A stretch of 64,000 nucleotides of DNA from Quillaja saponaria. Its lineage: Eukaryota > Streptophyta > Magnoliopsida > Fabales > Quillajaceae. The first letter of the stretch is position 1, and every line of letters starts with the position of its first letter. A model generated the notes under the pieces. It made no database searches. It was given only the letters and a program-made list of their open reading frames with translations, and was not told the DNA's origin. The DNA is taken from the NCBI GenBank assembly GCA_029379385.1, contig CM055611.1:15446062-15510061 (forward strand). The letters are read 5' to 3'. Shown piece by piece: positions 1 to 13,157 of this stretch. The position numbers were made by a program, and so were the translations under genes.

Positions 1-132
1 GCTGATTGAGTACGACAAGGTAATTTTAGTATCTCTGACTTGAAGTTAAAGGATAAAAGTCTGCAGTCACACTAGAACTGAGGGGGGTGTCTAATTTTAA
101 AGATGTAAGCGTCCAATTATTTGTCTTGTTTA

Positions 133-440
133 TAATGTGGATGGAGCGAAGCTCCTTGTTATCTTTATGTTATTATTGTGTGGAATCATAAGCATATGTA
201 TTTATATTTTGAGGCATGTTTCATATTGTAGGGAACCTCTGCCAAAATTTTCAATAACTTGTTAATTATTATAGAAAGTAAACTTTTACAATGAACTTCG
301 GTCTTGAAAAAACTACTTTTATTCTTTAGTTGGGTCATGAGTCATGTTTGTTACTTTGTTTCAAAGTCAGGGTTACGGTAGATGGGTTACCAAATCCTCC
401 AGCCAGTCATGCCTTCGTGAGGGATGTGCTAGTACTTTTT
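133..440. repeat. diverged repeat, partner at 60,583-60,880
   Basis: This stretch aligns by eye with 60,583-60,880 in the same orientation. Shared landmarks are a 'ggag(c)...gctcttgttat'-like start, 'tcaataactt', 'aaacttttaca' and 'gggttacgg(t/a)aga'. The open frame at 330-548 lies partly inside it, and its partner has no matching frame, so I do not treat that frame as a gene. The first 130 bases hold a possible splice donor ('aag|gtaatt' near 18-25) and a possible acceptor near 64. They could be the tail of a gene outside the window, but nothing confirms that. Confidence 0.55.
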
Positions 441-889
441 AGTGAAAATAGAACAAAAACAAGACTACATTGGATTAGCCGAGATAAACATATATGTTCA
501 TGGACTGCACACCACAATCATGCGCATCCATTAAACTCAAAGGGCTAATCTAGTAGTCAAGGCCGATGTGCTTTTTTCTTTAATGTTCAAATCTATTTGG
601 AGATCAAGTCATGAGAAATAAAATTTTCATAAATTTCTTAGTCCCAGAGAATGACATATCTTTGACTGGATTAAATAAGTAAATTAGTCAAGGTGCGAAT
701 AAAATATTTAACAAAATTGAGTATAAAGACTCTTGAGGGTTTGAGCTCGAAGAGTAGGTGTCTACGTGATTTCCAAAATATATTATATTATGTTATATTA
801 TATTATGATATGTTGCATTGAGATTGCGATTAAATTTTAATTACTTGAAATTAGAATTAACATAATTGAATCAGATTGGGTTAGATATT
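441..889. other. AT-rich intergenic DNA, no gene seen
   Basis: No coding pattern, RNA gene or transposon end was recognised. There are short TATTA-type runs near 781-812. Confidence 0.5.
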
Positions 890-2340
890 GATCTTATCTA
901 ATATCTAGTTCATTTGCATACCTACTTACAATGACTAATTTAATAGTCAGAATGGCCTGATTCAACTTCAATCTCTAATAGTACCTATGTTAAACAATCA
1001 TCTCATTTTTTATGTGCAACTACTTTGGATCCACAATTGTTTTTTGTTTGTTTGTATGGATTGTACATGAGCATTTATAGCCATATCCTATGTAACAAGA
1101 TCAATTGCGTAACAACACTTAAGTCACGTGATAGGACTCATTCTACCCATTTTTGCAAGTTGTTCATAATAGTTGTTATTTAATTTATTGTTAATTGTAT
1201 AAATTTATATAAGTTGGTATTTGGTAAAAAAGTTTGTAATACATGACTCCACTTAACTAGAATTAAGATTTGTGATTAATGTTAGAGGCACATGACACTT
1301 TCTTATCTACTGATACTGTAAAAAGATGTATATAGTGAATTAAATATTAATTTTATTCATCATGTATTGTTGCTTATAAAAAACAATTGCTTAAACAATT
1401 AAACCTATTGATTAATTATGTTTCAGAAACTACATTTAAATTACAAAAATATGAAAATAATTTGTAGAAGTTAGATTAAAAAAAAATGACATTTACATTA
1501 GCTCAATTTTGATTAACTAATACTTTAAGTTAGCTCGATTTTGACTTTGGTTCTGTTTGATTAAAAGAATTAGATGTATTAAATTGAGGCTCTTGACTAT
1601 TATATTACTATAGAAAGGTTATTTCAATGATATTTAGTACCTAAATACCCCTAATTCTTTATTCAATTATCGTAGAAAATGATACTCTAAATTATATGTC
1701 TATTTTGAATTCTAATAGTGGGTCTAAAAAACAATTGATAATATAAAATTGTATGAGAAATATTTTTCTTTTTTCTTTTATATATGGGTGCTTTGGATTT
1801 TCAAGAAAAAGGCTTAAGTGCAAAAATGGAAATTATTAATCACAAAATAATTAAACCGAGGTCTAATGTTTAAACCACATCAACCTTTTTATTTTTCTTA
1901 AAAAAAGAAAAAAGACATAGTAGTTGATATATATTCAAAGTATTAGATATCAATTGACATGTAATTTTTATTTTCTTATATTAGTTCAAATGAGGCCATT
2001 AGGTCTAAGAGTTAGGCAACGAGAAAATTTATCTCCCTTCTCATAAATCTCTCATCCCATGTGAATGCGTGATTTGATCTCAAGTTCTTCGTATATAATG
2101 CCAAAAAAATTTACTAATTAACCACCTGACACCTTCAATAGAGTTATAGTAATGAAATTAAAGTTTAGTTATTTGCTCTAATCACCTTCACAATTATTTT
2201 TTGTTTGTAAATTGTAAGGGTCGTACATGAGCATTTGTGACCCTACCCTAAGTAACAACACATAAATCACGTTAGTAAGACTCGTTCAATTGATAATTAT
2301 TATTGTCAACTTCCTGATAATGTGGTGGTTATCCAAGTAA
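890..2340. repeat. intergenic repeat unit P, copy 1
   Basis: The part from about 1,120 matches 6,640-8,110 in the same order and orientation. Landmarks are 'gttgttcataa', 'aattaagatttgtgatt', 'gttagaggcacatgacac', 'gtacatgagcattt' and 'gtggtggttatc'. Parts of it also match 9,915-10,400. The flank with 'gtacatgagcatttatagcc' occurs twice within this copy (near 1,060 and 2,225), so the unit is itself composite. There is no coding content, and the family was not identified. Confidence 0.6.
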
Positions 2341-3149
2341 CCCCACAACCACTCAATATCCCTATCAATTTCTTGACTAAAAGTGAGCCCAAGTTTGGGA
2401 TGGTGGACTACGACATCCAACAAATTAGGAAGTGCCAAAACACTATGAACTTAAATTGCTTTTCCGATTTGAGAGGTACCCATATCGCCATGTGCAGTAA
2501 AGAATCCAGCATTTACTATCGGATCAAAATTGATTATGAAATTTTTTAATTTATATTCTGGGTTTGGTTGCACACATATAATAAAATAAAATAAAATAAA
2601 TATTGTAAAGATTTATAAATATTAGATATATTCAAATAAGTAATTATTTGATTATTTTATATTTTGTGTATGATCAGATAAAATACAAAATGTAACTAAA
2701 TTATTATTTTTAACTATTTTAGTAAATATTAGATTACATTTTATATGACAAGCTCTAATACTACTTTGACAAAATTATCTCTAAATAGAAGAATCATACA
2801 ACTCATAAAAATTTATAATTTTTGTTCATATATATTTGTATATTTTAAATTTTATTATAATTTTTTAAAATTATTCTAATTTCTGTTGAATATATATATA
2901 TATAATGTCCTAACTATTTCAAAAAGAAAAATTATAGTAATTATTTAAATTTATATATTTTTTATTTTGCATAATGTTGACTTTTAAAAAAATTAATTAT
3001 AAAAGGAAAAGCAAACTACATTTTAATGGCAAGTGAAATAAAATCATATAATTTTTATAAAATAATTTTATTTTACTTTTGAATGATCTTGACTTTTAAA
3101 TTTTTTTTTTTTATTATTATTATTATTTTTTTTTTTTGTACAAAATAAA
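2341..3149. other. AT-rich intergenic DNA, no gene seen
   Basis: The open frame at 2,322-2,549 overlaps sequence that recurs near 22,620-22,700 ('gatttgagag(g/a)taccc', 'gccatgtgc'). In the other copy the frame is not kept, so it is repeat DNA rather than a gene. The rest is A/T-rich filler. Confidence 0.5.
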
Positions 3150-3560
3150 GTAAGACTTGTTACTGACAAAAAAGTTGGAAAAGAAAGAGGGGAGGGTAAA
3201 GATAATATAGATTTTTTTTTTTTTTTTTTTATCTAAATAAGTTGTTAAAGAGTCATCAGTACTTACTCTCACTCTTGCCATCTTGCTTAATCATTTTAAT
3301 CTTTTTAGTATCTTTCTCTTAACTTATTATTGGTTGTCGAGTCAACAATAAATATCTCATATTCTCTTTTCGTTGTTCAATTATAAATTTAATTTAAAAA
3401 TAAAGTGCAGCATAGGAAAATACTTAACATGTAATGAATTTTTTATTTGTTCTAAATAAATTGTTGAACTAAATAGGCTTATTTAATATTTTTTATGCTT
3501 CAGGATTATATCAATTTTCAATTTGGTCCTACAAGAATTTTCTGAAACAATTTTTTTTTT
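3150..3560. repeat. intergenic repeat unit Q, copy 1
   Basis: Matches 4,900-5,200 in the same orientation: 'gttgttaaagagtcatca', 'ttgctta', 'tctcttaacttattatt', 'gcataggaaaata' and 'atatcaattttcaattt'. More diverged relatives lie at about 20,600-20,760 and 54,420-54,560. No coding content was found. A long T-run sits at the left edge. Confidence 0.55.
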
Positions 3561-3680
3561 TCAAGATTCAAATTTTTTCAACCAAAATCCGTTTACATAT
3601 TATAAAATTATCCCTGAATTGATTACCCATATTAATTGATAATTTTTTTTATATATTAAATTTTATAATAATTTATGTTG

Positions 3681-3684
<4 letters not shown>

Positions 3685-3722
<38 letters not shown>
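3685..3722. repeat. (AT)n microsatellite
   Basis: An uninterrupted run of AT dinucleotides. It lies in a very AT-rich stretch (3,560-4,900) that holds no recognisable gene. A frame on the minus strand at 3,731-4,027 is low-complexity (Phe/Lys/Ile runs) and is not credible as a protein. Confidence 0.9.
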
Positions 3723-3724
<2 letters not shown>

Positions 3725-4899
3725 CCATAACTATTTTTTTAAAAATATATTATAGTAATTAACACTACACGAAATATTCTTAACTAATATATTTATATGG
3801 TTTTTCTTTTGCATAATGTTGATTTTTAAAAAATTGTAAAAAAAGAAAAAGAAAAAGAAAAAAGAAAAATATATTTTAATGGAAAGTGAAATAAAACCAT
3901 ATATTTTTTTATAAAATAATTTTTTGGTATAATTTTGACTTTTAATATATATATATATATTTTTTAAGATAGACCAAATAAGATAGAAATATCTTATCCA
4001 ATTTTCTTTATCTGATTTGTCAAACATAGTCTTAAATTGCTTATTAAAATATTGGAGTTTTAATCATGAATTTAGTGATAATTTATTTTATAGAATAATT
4101 CAATAATATTTAATTCATAAATTTTTATTTTAAAAAAATATTTAATAATTACATATTATATTCATTACACCTTAACAAATATTCTAATCACACCTTTTTA
4201 AAAAAACTATAAATTAATTATACATGCTTTCATTTCACATTATAAAAGCTAACCATATATGCATATAATTGTCTGTGATAATATAAAACTATTTGATTAG
4301 GAAGTTGTTCAATTAAATCCGTGTAACATGAAAGACTTAAAAATTAGATTATGTAGTCTTCTCAAGATCTTAAAAAATGAAGGACATTTTTAAGAAAGAT
4401 AAAAGATTTTCATCGAGCTCTAATTACTTCTGTTGTATAAGATAGAGGTGCTAAAATTAAGATGTCCCGGGCTAAAATATCATGTGTGATTATTTATCTC
4501 CTTATTTCTAAGTTGTATTGATAATATATATTAGTGAATTAAGTTGTAATATTTTAGAATAATTAATAATATTTCATCAATTAACGTGGATGTCTCCCAT
4601 ATTAATATAAATATTAAGTAATAAATGAAATATTCTTGTTAGACATATAAACAATGACAGGTTTGAATTTCATTTTATGACTTGAAAAACATTTCCGGAC
4701 ATTTAACATTAAGCTATGTAGAATTGTTTTTTATTTTATACATAGAAATTTTGAGTACTAAAAAGAGTTGACCGAAAATATTATTGGAGAACTGAAATTA
4801 AAGCTAGCAGAGGCAATCTTGAGGGATCTAAACATTAGTTAAGTCAAAAATAGGTCAAGAAAATGAGTTACTTAATACTAAATATTATATGATTGAAAT

Positions 4900-5540
4900 T
4901 GACATTTTTATCTAAGTTGTTAAAGAGTCATCAATACTTATTCTTGCCTTCTTGCTTAATTAATTTCATCTTTCAAGTATTTTTCTCTTAACTTATTATT
5001 GTTTGTCAAGTGAATTTTTTCATTGATCAATGACAAATTCAATTTAAAAATAGTGTAGCATAGGAAAATATTTAAAATGTAATTAATTTTTATAGTTCTA
5101 ATCAAATTGTAGAACTTAATAGGTTTATTTATTGTTTTGATCCTTCATAATTATATCAATTTTCAATTTAGTTTTTAAGATTTTTTTTTAAAATTTTTTT
5201 TTCAAAATTTAAAATTTTATAATCAAGATTCATTTTTTTATTTACATGAATTAACGAAATAATTATAATTAATAGAAAATAACGATTTATTTTAAGTTTT
5301 TTTATGTTTTGTAAAAAAAATAACCATTTTATTGTTAAATTATGTAGATTTATTTTAGTGATATATGACATGAGAATAAGAAAATATAATTTGATAGAAA
5401 ATTTTAAATATTAAAAAATAAAAATGGCTAATAATATTCATAGAGTACGATAAACATTATAATCACGTTTTCTTCTTCTGCGCATGCTGTATTAATTGGT
5501 GGGCCCATATAGGGTCACACCTATTTATCATCTCAGAGGT
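4900..5540. repeat. intergenic repeat unit Q, copy 2
   Basis: Second copy of the unit at 3,150-3,560. Its right part ('ctgcgca(t/c)g', 'gcccatat...agggtcacacc' at about 5,478-5,521) also matches 21,240-21,290 in block A, just left of the LINE insertion there. This shows the unit is older than the block A rearrangements. No gene was seen. Confidence 0.5.
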
Positions 5541-6639
5541 CCCTTAAATCCGCTGGTCATGCATACAGTGATACAGCTTATATACCCTTTTTGTTTTTTT
5601 ATTAGTTCAGTGGGTAAGAGCACGATACCAATTTATTATCCACTCAGCAAATATATATCATGGTTTTTTTGTCCATAAGTAAGTAGGCGTAAGACATTTA
5701 AAAAAAAATCAAGAAACAAATATATAATATATTCTTAAAATAAAAAGAACGCAAGAATATATGTGGTATGTTTGCCATGTCTTTTGTTTATTTGCATAAA
5801 TTATTTGATTCTCTCACGTATTATATTTGATAATAAAAAATTATATAATAAAAAAATATATATATAATATAATAATAGAATAATTATAAATTCTAACACA
5901 TTATATAATTCTATAATATTCAATCTTATACGATGCACTAAAAAATTTATGTGTTTGGCATTGGTATATCCTCATGCACCAAGTAGGTGCCTCTGCATTA
6001 ACTCCATATAAGTCAATCCTACCATATTTTATTGTAGTCTTTGTTTTGGTTAATATACTTCTTGTATTGTTGGACATAAAAATGAACATAGCGAGTAAGG
6101 GTAACAATGAATCAAGTTGGCTCATGAATTATTCATTAGAAAAATAAATTGAGTTCGATTCATACACTCGTAAGCTAGCGAGCCTATTTGTTCAATATTA
6201 TAGAATTTTTATTATTTATAATAAATATAATCTGTAACTTATTTTGATGGTAAGAATTACTTAAATAAATCTTGGGTAACTACGGGTTTAATTCCTATTA
6301 ACAATAGAACTTTTCAAAATTTAGGAAAAGAACATTCAAGAATGTTTAACGAGTCAAGCTTGATCTAGGATCTAGGCTTGTGAACTCTTAATAAATTTAG
6401 ACTCGAGAGCTTTTGGCGAGCATGAGCCGAGTTGGAACCCAACCAAAACTTGATGAGTTTTCAATATGTTACATGAACATCCTATCACGCCCATTCTTTG
6501 ACAAGTTTGACTTTTGAAATTCACCAAAATAAAATTTGACTTTTTTGAACCAATTTTAGGTCTTTACAAATTACAACTAGCCGAGTCAATGAGTTCAGAT
6601 TAGGGATAAAAAATAATTATCTTTCTGACAAAAGGATAA
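5541..6639. other. intergenic DNA, possible degraded hAT-type repeat, no gene
   Basis: Sequences rich in 'gctcatgaa', 'gagttcgat' and 'gagccgagttgg' (about 6,085-6,480) resemble the widespread 'gagccgagctcgag' repeat class of plants. Related sequence occurs at 17,440-17,756, 53,140-53,460 and 56,680-56,950. There are no clear ends or target duplication, so this is a weak call. The open frames here look accidental. Confidence 0.3.
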
Positions 6640-8110
6640 TTTCAATAAAGCATGTGTCTTCTACCAATTTTCGTAAAGTTGTTCATAAGAGTTATTATTT
6701 AATTTATTACTAATGTATAAATCTCTATATGTTGGCATTTGGTAATTTAGATTATAACACATCAGTTATTTAGTTTACTTGACTAAAATTAAGATTTGTG
6801 ATTGATCAATGTTAGAGGTATATGACACTTTCTTATTTACTGGTAGTGAAAAATTTAAACACTAATAGTTAATTGAATATTTTTTTTATTCATAATTTGT
6901 TGTTGCTTATAGAAAGCTATTGGCAATTAAACTTGTTAGTTGATAATCTTTCAGAATCTACAATTGAATTTCAAAAATATGATAATATCTTCTTGACGTT
7001 AGGTTAAAAAAAATTAAACATTGTTATAAAAATAATGTTAGAAGTAGAATGCTACTTATTGTAACAATAATTTTGTGTTTCCTAATAACTAACTTTACTA
7101 GTAGTAATAGTAACATGCAATAAAAGCATGGATATGTCCATTGCAATTCTCTTGTCTGAGAGGGAAATTCTCCAAGTTGCTTGAGCTTGGCAAGCTAAAA
7201 TTTTCAGCCAGCTCGATTTTTATTTTGCTGTTGTTTGATTAAAAGAATTAGAAGTGTTTATGTGTCAAATTGACTGTTATATTACTATGCAAAAGTGATT
7301 TCAATGATTCTTAGTACCTAATTTTGTATTAAATTATTTATTTATTTTGAATTTTAGTAGTGGGTCAAAAAGTCAATTTAAAATATAAATTGTATGAGAA
7401 TTTTTTTTTTTTTTTTTTTTTTTTTGCCTTTTATTGATGCTTTGGAGTTTGAATAAAAATATTTATGTGGAAAAATATAAATAGTTAATCACATAAATAA
7501 TTAAACAAAGGTCTAATGTTTTCACCCCATCAACCAACGTTTGTTATTGACACCTTTACTAATATAGCATCAATGTATTAAGTGTCAACTGATATATAAT
7601 TTTTATTTGAAAGAGGCCCATGAGGTGAAGTTGTGATTTGATGTTAGCTTTTTGGTATACAACACCAAAAACTTTACTAGTTAACCAATTGGTAACTACG
7701 ATAAAGTTTTAATTATTTGATCTTATCACCTTTGCCAACAAATTTTGATGACTTTAAAGTAGATTTAACAAAATTAAAAAAGTAAAATCTTAACCTAAGA
7801 GTTCATTTGGCATTCCTACTCACAATGACTACTTTAATAATCATAGTGACATGATTAAACTCTAATCTATAACATAGTACACACGTTAAACAATCATCTC
7901 ATTTATTATGTGCAACTACTTTGAATCCATAGTTGTTTTTTGTTTTGTTTTGTGAGGATCATACATGAGCATTTATAGCCCGATCCTATGTAATAATATC
8001 AATTGTGTAACAACACTTAAGTCAAGACTAATTCAATCGATAATTAGTATTGCCAACTTCTTGATAAGGAGAAATGTGGTGGTTATCTAATTAACCCCAC
8101 AACCATTAAT
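6640..8110. repeat. intergenic repeat unit P, copy 2
   Basis: Collinear with about 1,120-2,340. Its right part also matches 9,915-10,400 ('taacctaagagttcat', 'caatcatctcatttattatg', 'cctatgtaa'). A long T-run occurs at 7,400-7,424. No coding content was found. Confidence 0.6.
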
Positions 8111-9914
8111 AGAGAGACAGGGAAAACATCTTCAATATTAATTGTACTACTTACAATTGTGATTAGAGATGGCAAATGGGTCCAGCCACCTGACCCTAAT
8201 AGGTATGTTAATGGGTTCTTAATGAGTCTAGATCTGGATATTTTTATATTTTACTCGCTAAGTCTGGATAAAACTTAAAGACCTGCTGAGTCTTAAGATA
8301 AATTTTTCAATAAAAAAAAAAAATTATATTTTTTATTTTGAGAAATTCATGATCATTATGATCACTATAGTTTGATTTTGAGTTTCAAAATTTTATCATA
8401 TGGAAAAATGATTTGGTATTAATAGTTTTGATATGAGAATTTGATTTTTAAATTTAAAAATGTATGAGGAAGATTAATTTTGCAAATTTCATGATTTGAT
8501 GAGAATTTACAAATCATGGGTCTATGATCAATTTCTCACCTATTCAACTACCACTCAATTTCTAATGTCATTAACTTTTTTTTGTTGAATATTCGAATCA
8601 AGATATTGCACTGATATTATTAAATATAATTTGTAATTTATCCAAAAATGTTAAAATTTATGGTTAAGGGTAACAATTTCTATATGCACATGCATGTCAT
8701 ATGAGTTAAATTTTAAAATGTCTATTGACCTGACAATATAATTTATTTGTTACCCAATTTTTCTGATTCTATCATTTAGAAAAATGAAAATTTTTTTTTT
8801 CAAATAGAAAACAAGAGAAGATTAAATGAATTTTAATAATTATTTTATTTAGGCAAATATGACCATAATATTTGTTAAAATGGTTTTTCTAGTAATTTTA
8901 ATACTCAATATCTCAGCACTTTTATGTTAACTCATCAAAACACTTTTCAGCTCTTTTTTCTAAAAATTATTTTTACATATAACACTTTTACACACAACTT
9001 AACCAAACAGGCCAAAAACTTATTTTATTGCATGTTTGTTTGGTGAAATTTTCAGTTAACATTGTCATTCAATTGATTTTAATTCTATTTTTGTTTCTAT
9101 GGATAATCAAGATTTTAATCACATGTCACTAGATAACATTAAACAAAATTAGTAATAAATTGGGTCAACATGTATATATTAGCAAGAAAAAATTTAAACT
9201 GTTTGAACAAAAAATATTAGCTTTTTTAAAATTATATTAACTAACCAAAAATTCAATGTGGCTTAAGTAAACTAATTCTTTTAAAAAATTAGGAAAAACA
9301 TAATTTTCTTTTACAAATTGTTTATTTATTTTTTAGAAATTACTAGAACATAGTTTTATTTTACAAATTTTTTATTTATTTTTGAAAAATTAGTAGAACA
9401 TAGTTTGTTTTTTTTTTTTTTAAATTCAGGTATTAATGGGATTGGATCCGGGTTTGGGTATGCCCAGTAAATAATAGTCTCTTTGTGATACACCAAAAAA
9501 AAAAGTAGGCCTATAATAAATTAAGTTGACTCCACTGTTGTCTTTGACATTAAAAATAAAATAAATAAGGCTTATTATGAATAAATTTAGGAATTTACAA
9601 ATTTTCTAAAATTTTGAAAATCTCTCTAAATATCTTCAAATAATTATTTTGAAAATTTAGTTGAGTTTGTAGTTGAACGATCTCTCTCCAAAAGTCTAAA
9701 AGTCATAGTATGAATTTTTCATTTTTTCCCATTCTGCCATAGTTTTCAAACTCCTCACTCTTCATATCATTCTTTCCTAGCTATCATAGTCCACACATTT
9801 TCTCTCTTTCAAACTTTTCCACTACCTCCCTCTCTTTTATTATTAAATACACCTATGTCCCTAGTGTATATTTATATATATATATATATATTTTAAAGAC
9901 ACTGTAGCTGATGG
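8111..9914. other. AT-rich intergenic DNA, no gene seen
   Basis: Two stretches rich in 'gggt' motifs (about 8,167-8,300 and 9,425-9,475, 'gggattggatccgggtttgg') recall the 'gatggcaaacgggt' class of hAT-like plant repeats. Matching terminal inverted repeats were not found. A pyrimidine-rich stretch lies at 9,720-9,840. No gene was identified. Confidence 0.3.
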
Positions 9915-10400
9915 AACATCAAAGTATTATGTGTCAATTCACTTGTAATTTTTTATTTTTTACTTTTGGTTCGAAGGAGGCCTATTGGAAGCTACAAAAC
10001 AAGAGATATCTCTCTCCCTACTACTGATAAATCCTCAACCCAGGTAAAGGTGATTCAATCTCAGTTGGCAACTTTGATAGAGTTTTAATTATGAAATTAA
10101 AGTTTGACTATTTTCTCAACTTGCAAAAGCTTTAAATCAGATTTAACAAAATAAAATCGGATTTAACCTAAGAGTTCATTGGCATACCTACACAAAATGA
10201 CTTATTTAATCATCATGGTGGCATGATTGAACTTTAATCTCTAGCACAGTACACACAGTTAAATAATCATCTCATTTATTATGAACAGTGCAACCACTTT
10301 CGACCCATAAATTTTTTGACTGTTTGTAAATTGTAATGGTCATAAATCAGCATTTGGGGCCTACCCTATATAAGTCACTTACTCATTCAATTATTAAGAA
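9915..10400. repeat. intergenic repeat unit P, partial copy 3
   Basis: Matches the right half of 6,640-8,110: 'gtgtcaa(t/c)', 'gaggccta', 'aacctaagagttcat', 'atgacttatttaatcatca' and 'acacagttaaa(t/c)aatcat'. It is more diverged than copies 1 and 2. No coding content was found. Confidence 0.5.
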
Positions 10401-10429
10401 AAAGGGAGGAGAAGACTAGAAGTTATTAC

Positions 10430-10900
10430 AATTCTAAGTCTTCACAATCTTCTTGATATCTATGAACTCACTTGCTCTGGTGTGTTTTTAATTACCCCAG
10501 CCTTCTTCTCTAGTAGGAGTCTTATTGAACACTTCCTGGTGTTGTGGCCCCATTACACTTGGCACTGCGACGCCAGCTCCTCTGCTTGCCAATGAAATCG
10601 TTCTCATTAATGGCGCAGCAGCTTCCTTCTTCCTAGTGCTACAACGCCATCTTCTTTGACTTGGTTCTGTAAAACTAGGAAATCTTGTGTCGTGGCCCCC
10701 TCTTGCACTCCTCTGCGGTGCCGAGCTCTCTGCCTTCTTGGAAGAATTCTCAGGACTTTACCGCTATGGAGCCATATGCTATACCGCCATAGCTCAATGC
10801 TTTCTGACTTGTTACCCTTTTTCAACCATTTTGGCGCTGCAACTCTCAAATCCACTATGCCAAGGTGCTACCTTCAATTCTTCATTTGATTCGAACTAGG
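10430..10900. other. GC-richer island, unidentified
   Basis: This stretch is clearly richer in G and C than the DNA around it. It contains several variants of one theme ('gcactgcgacgcca', 'ctacaacgccatc', 'gcggtgccgag', 'gctataccgccatag', 'ggcgctgcaactc'). Overlapping frames are open on both strands (10,607-10,855 minus; 10,656-10,889 and 10,687-10,899 plus), but none resembles a known protein. Repeated 'gc(g/t)ctgcaacgcc' wording is typical of some plant LTR-retrotransposon internal or LTR sequence, which is my best guess. It could also be a captured gene fragment. Confidence 0.35.
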
Positions 10901-12743
10901 ATACTGCTCAAACACTTAAAAATAATATAAATAATTATTCTTAAAAAACTACTTATAATTGAAATAAAACACTTGTAACTCCTAAACAAATATGACTTGA
11001 CTAAAATTACCAATTCTAATTGAAATTTAACTCTAAATATAGGGATTTAACACAATTTAGAACTCATAAATGGAATAAAATAATTCTATTTCACGGAGTT
11101 ATCAACAACTGTGATAAAATGGTTGTCTCAACAGAAAAATCATTAGACATGCATGAGGATAAGCATGTAATATTATTTCGGGCGGAGAGTAATCATGTGA
11201 TAATTCATCAAAAATAACGTGACCATCTGCTTAGCCATGCAATTTGAAGGCTTAACCTGAAATGGGCGAGGTGAATTTATAATCTAGTGTTCCTCAAAAC
11301 TTGAATTATTCCGGACTCATCTCTTTGATGGCCCTAAGGATTTGTGTGGGCATCCTTTGGTTTTTTCTCTTATATAAGATAAAATTCCACGTTTTAACTA
11401 TTTTGACTTGGGCTCTTAACCAAAACCTGATGAGTGTCAATTGCGGTGTGTAGTGAAGTTTGGGTGTTAAATATTGGAAACAACTGTATTGTGGCTCACC
11501 AGCGCAGCCCGTCGATCGAGCATGCAACCCTATAATTACAAATTAAATCTTTATACAAGTCAAGCCACATCATCAAGAGCTATAAATTATGGGTTATGAA
11601 GATAGTGGCACACTAGCAGAGTCTGGGTTTTCGGACAAGCAATACTGAAATTATTAATGTAATCCTGACATTCTGGCAAATTAATCTTTATAAGATATAT
11701 ATCATCAAAAATATAAATATGTATATTAAGACAACATATCATTTTAAGATATATATAAGAAAAATATAAATATATAGATTAAGAAAATGAGATAAATTTA
11801 TATAATGTTGTTTAACAGTGTCAAGATGTGCAATAAAAATTATGTGCATAAATTCATGTTCATGTTTTCTTTCACATCGTAATAACAGTTTTTCCTTGTC
11901 ACTCAGAGCTCGGGGAACTAGGAATTTATATTTGGCCATGTCATAAGAGTTTTATCAACTATGAACTTACTTAATTCGGTCAATAATTTATTCGATCTTG
12001 ACAAGAATCAATGAATATTCTAAAATTATTTCAATTCGTGGAATGTAAAGTAATAAATTAATTTGTGTAAATGAAAGTTTGAGCATGTCATAAGGCCATA
12101 AACTACCCCGGCAATCCGAGCAAGCCATAGATAAAGCGCATTCATAGTGCTGCCTAGCTAAATTATCATGTATAGCTAGATTTCTTGAATTATTTTATTA
12201 TATTTTAAATTTTACATTTTTTCTTTTATTTTATGAGAATCATTATTAACTTTATAAACTTCTATTTATCATTTTATTTTAAAAGTATTAGTTTCAAAAA
12301 GAAAATTAAGATTGCGTGAAATTAAAATATTAATTCATGATCAGCCTATCTTGCTTTGTATCATTGTGTACTATCATAATTCTTCTAACAATTATATTAT
12401 ATAATGTGAATTTTTAACTTCAAAACAATATTTTGTTACATAGATTTTTATGTTTAGTTTTGAATATTCATATATCTTTACTATTTAAGCAAAAATAAAA
12501 TAAAAATGTAGCATAAATACTAATTGCTATCTTGATTTAAGTATAGATTTGTTCTAAAATTTTTCATAATTGATTAGCTCTAATAAATAATGAAAAAAAT
12601 CATTCAATAACTTAAATTAATTTTCTTCATGTTCGTGTAAGGTATATTATTGCTTGAAAAGTATAACAAGTGAGAGTAAATTAACAAATATTAAATTCAG
12701 CTTCTCTTGTTTTCTATATAAAAGTGAAAACACGAAATTGAAG
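10901..12743. other. intergenic DNA, no gene identified
   Basis: A moderately complex stretch at about 11,280-11,640 contains a minus-strand frame (11,306-11,527) that I could not assign to a family. It may be worn transposon DNA. The rest is AT-rich. No splice-bounded coding pattern or RNA gene was seen. Confidence 0.4.
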
Positions 12744-12783
12744 TATTAAGTGAACATTTATTACAACAATCCATTGAGATCTA

Positions 12784-12930
12784 CAAATATCATATTGTTA
12801 TGCAAACTTTGAACTCACTATAGAAAAACAACATATATACGTTAGATCCATTGAGTTCTACAAGTATCATATTATTATGCTAACTTTCAACTCACTATAG
12901 AAACACAACATATATAAGTGTCTAACTTCA
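12784..12930. repeat. tandem duplication, about 75-bp unit
   Basis: 'atccattgag(a/t)tctacaa' to 'acaacatatata' is present twice in a row here. It is present once in block B (48,723-48,790), so the duplication arose after the A/B split. Confidence 0.75.
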
Positions 12931-12976
12931 GCCATATTTTATTTCTCCGGTTTTATATACAATATCCAGCAATATT

Positions 12977-12993
12977 GTGAGATCATAAATCTT
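12977..12993 (+). repeat. left direct repeat flanking the PLD-containing insertion
   Basis: 'gtgagatcataaatctt' here recurs with one mismatch at 14,161-14,177, and block B has a single copy at about 48,850-48,867. A second shared piece ('gatttat(t/c)gtagaatata', 13,024-13,041 and 14,268-14,285) flanks the same interval. The interval 13,045-14,160 therefore looks like inserted DNA with duplicated target sequence at both sides. Confidence 0.65.
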
Positions 12994-13157
12994 CAGTAAA
13001 AAAAAAAAAAAAAAAAAAAGAATGATTTATTGTAGAATATATATATATATATTTAAATAAAGATGAGATCCATTGATTGGTTGGGGTGTTGAGACAAGGT
13101 GAGCTAATATCAAGCTCAAATGTTGGGTCATATTAGATTTGGAGGGTTTATATTTTT

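Noticed and set aside
330..548. 72-codon open frame at the left end
   Set aside because: Crosses the edge of a dispersed repeat, has no family resemblance, and the copy at 60,583-60,880 has no frame.
3731..4027. 98-codon minus-strand frame
   Set aside because: Low-complexity Phe/Lys/Ile/Tyr runs from AT-rich DNA. No conserved copy.
8167..9475. A complete hAT element bounded by 'gggt'-rich ends
   Set aside because: The two ends are not inverted repeats of each other and no 8-bp target duplication was found.
10607..10855. Overlapping frames in the GC-richer island taken as a gene
   Set aside because: Frames are open on both strands because of composition. None matches a family and no splice or promoter context is visible.
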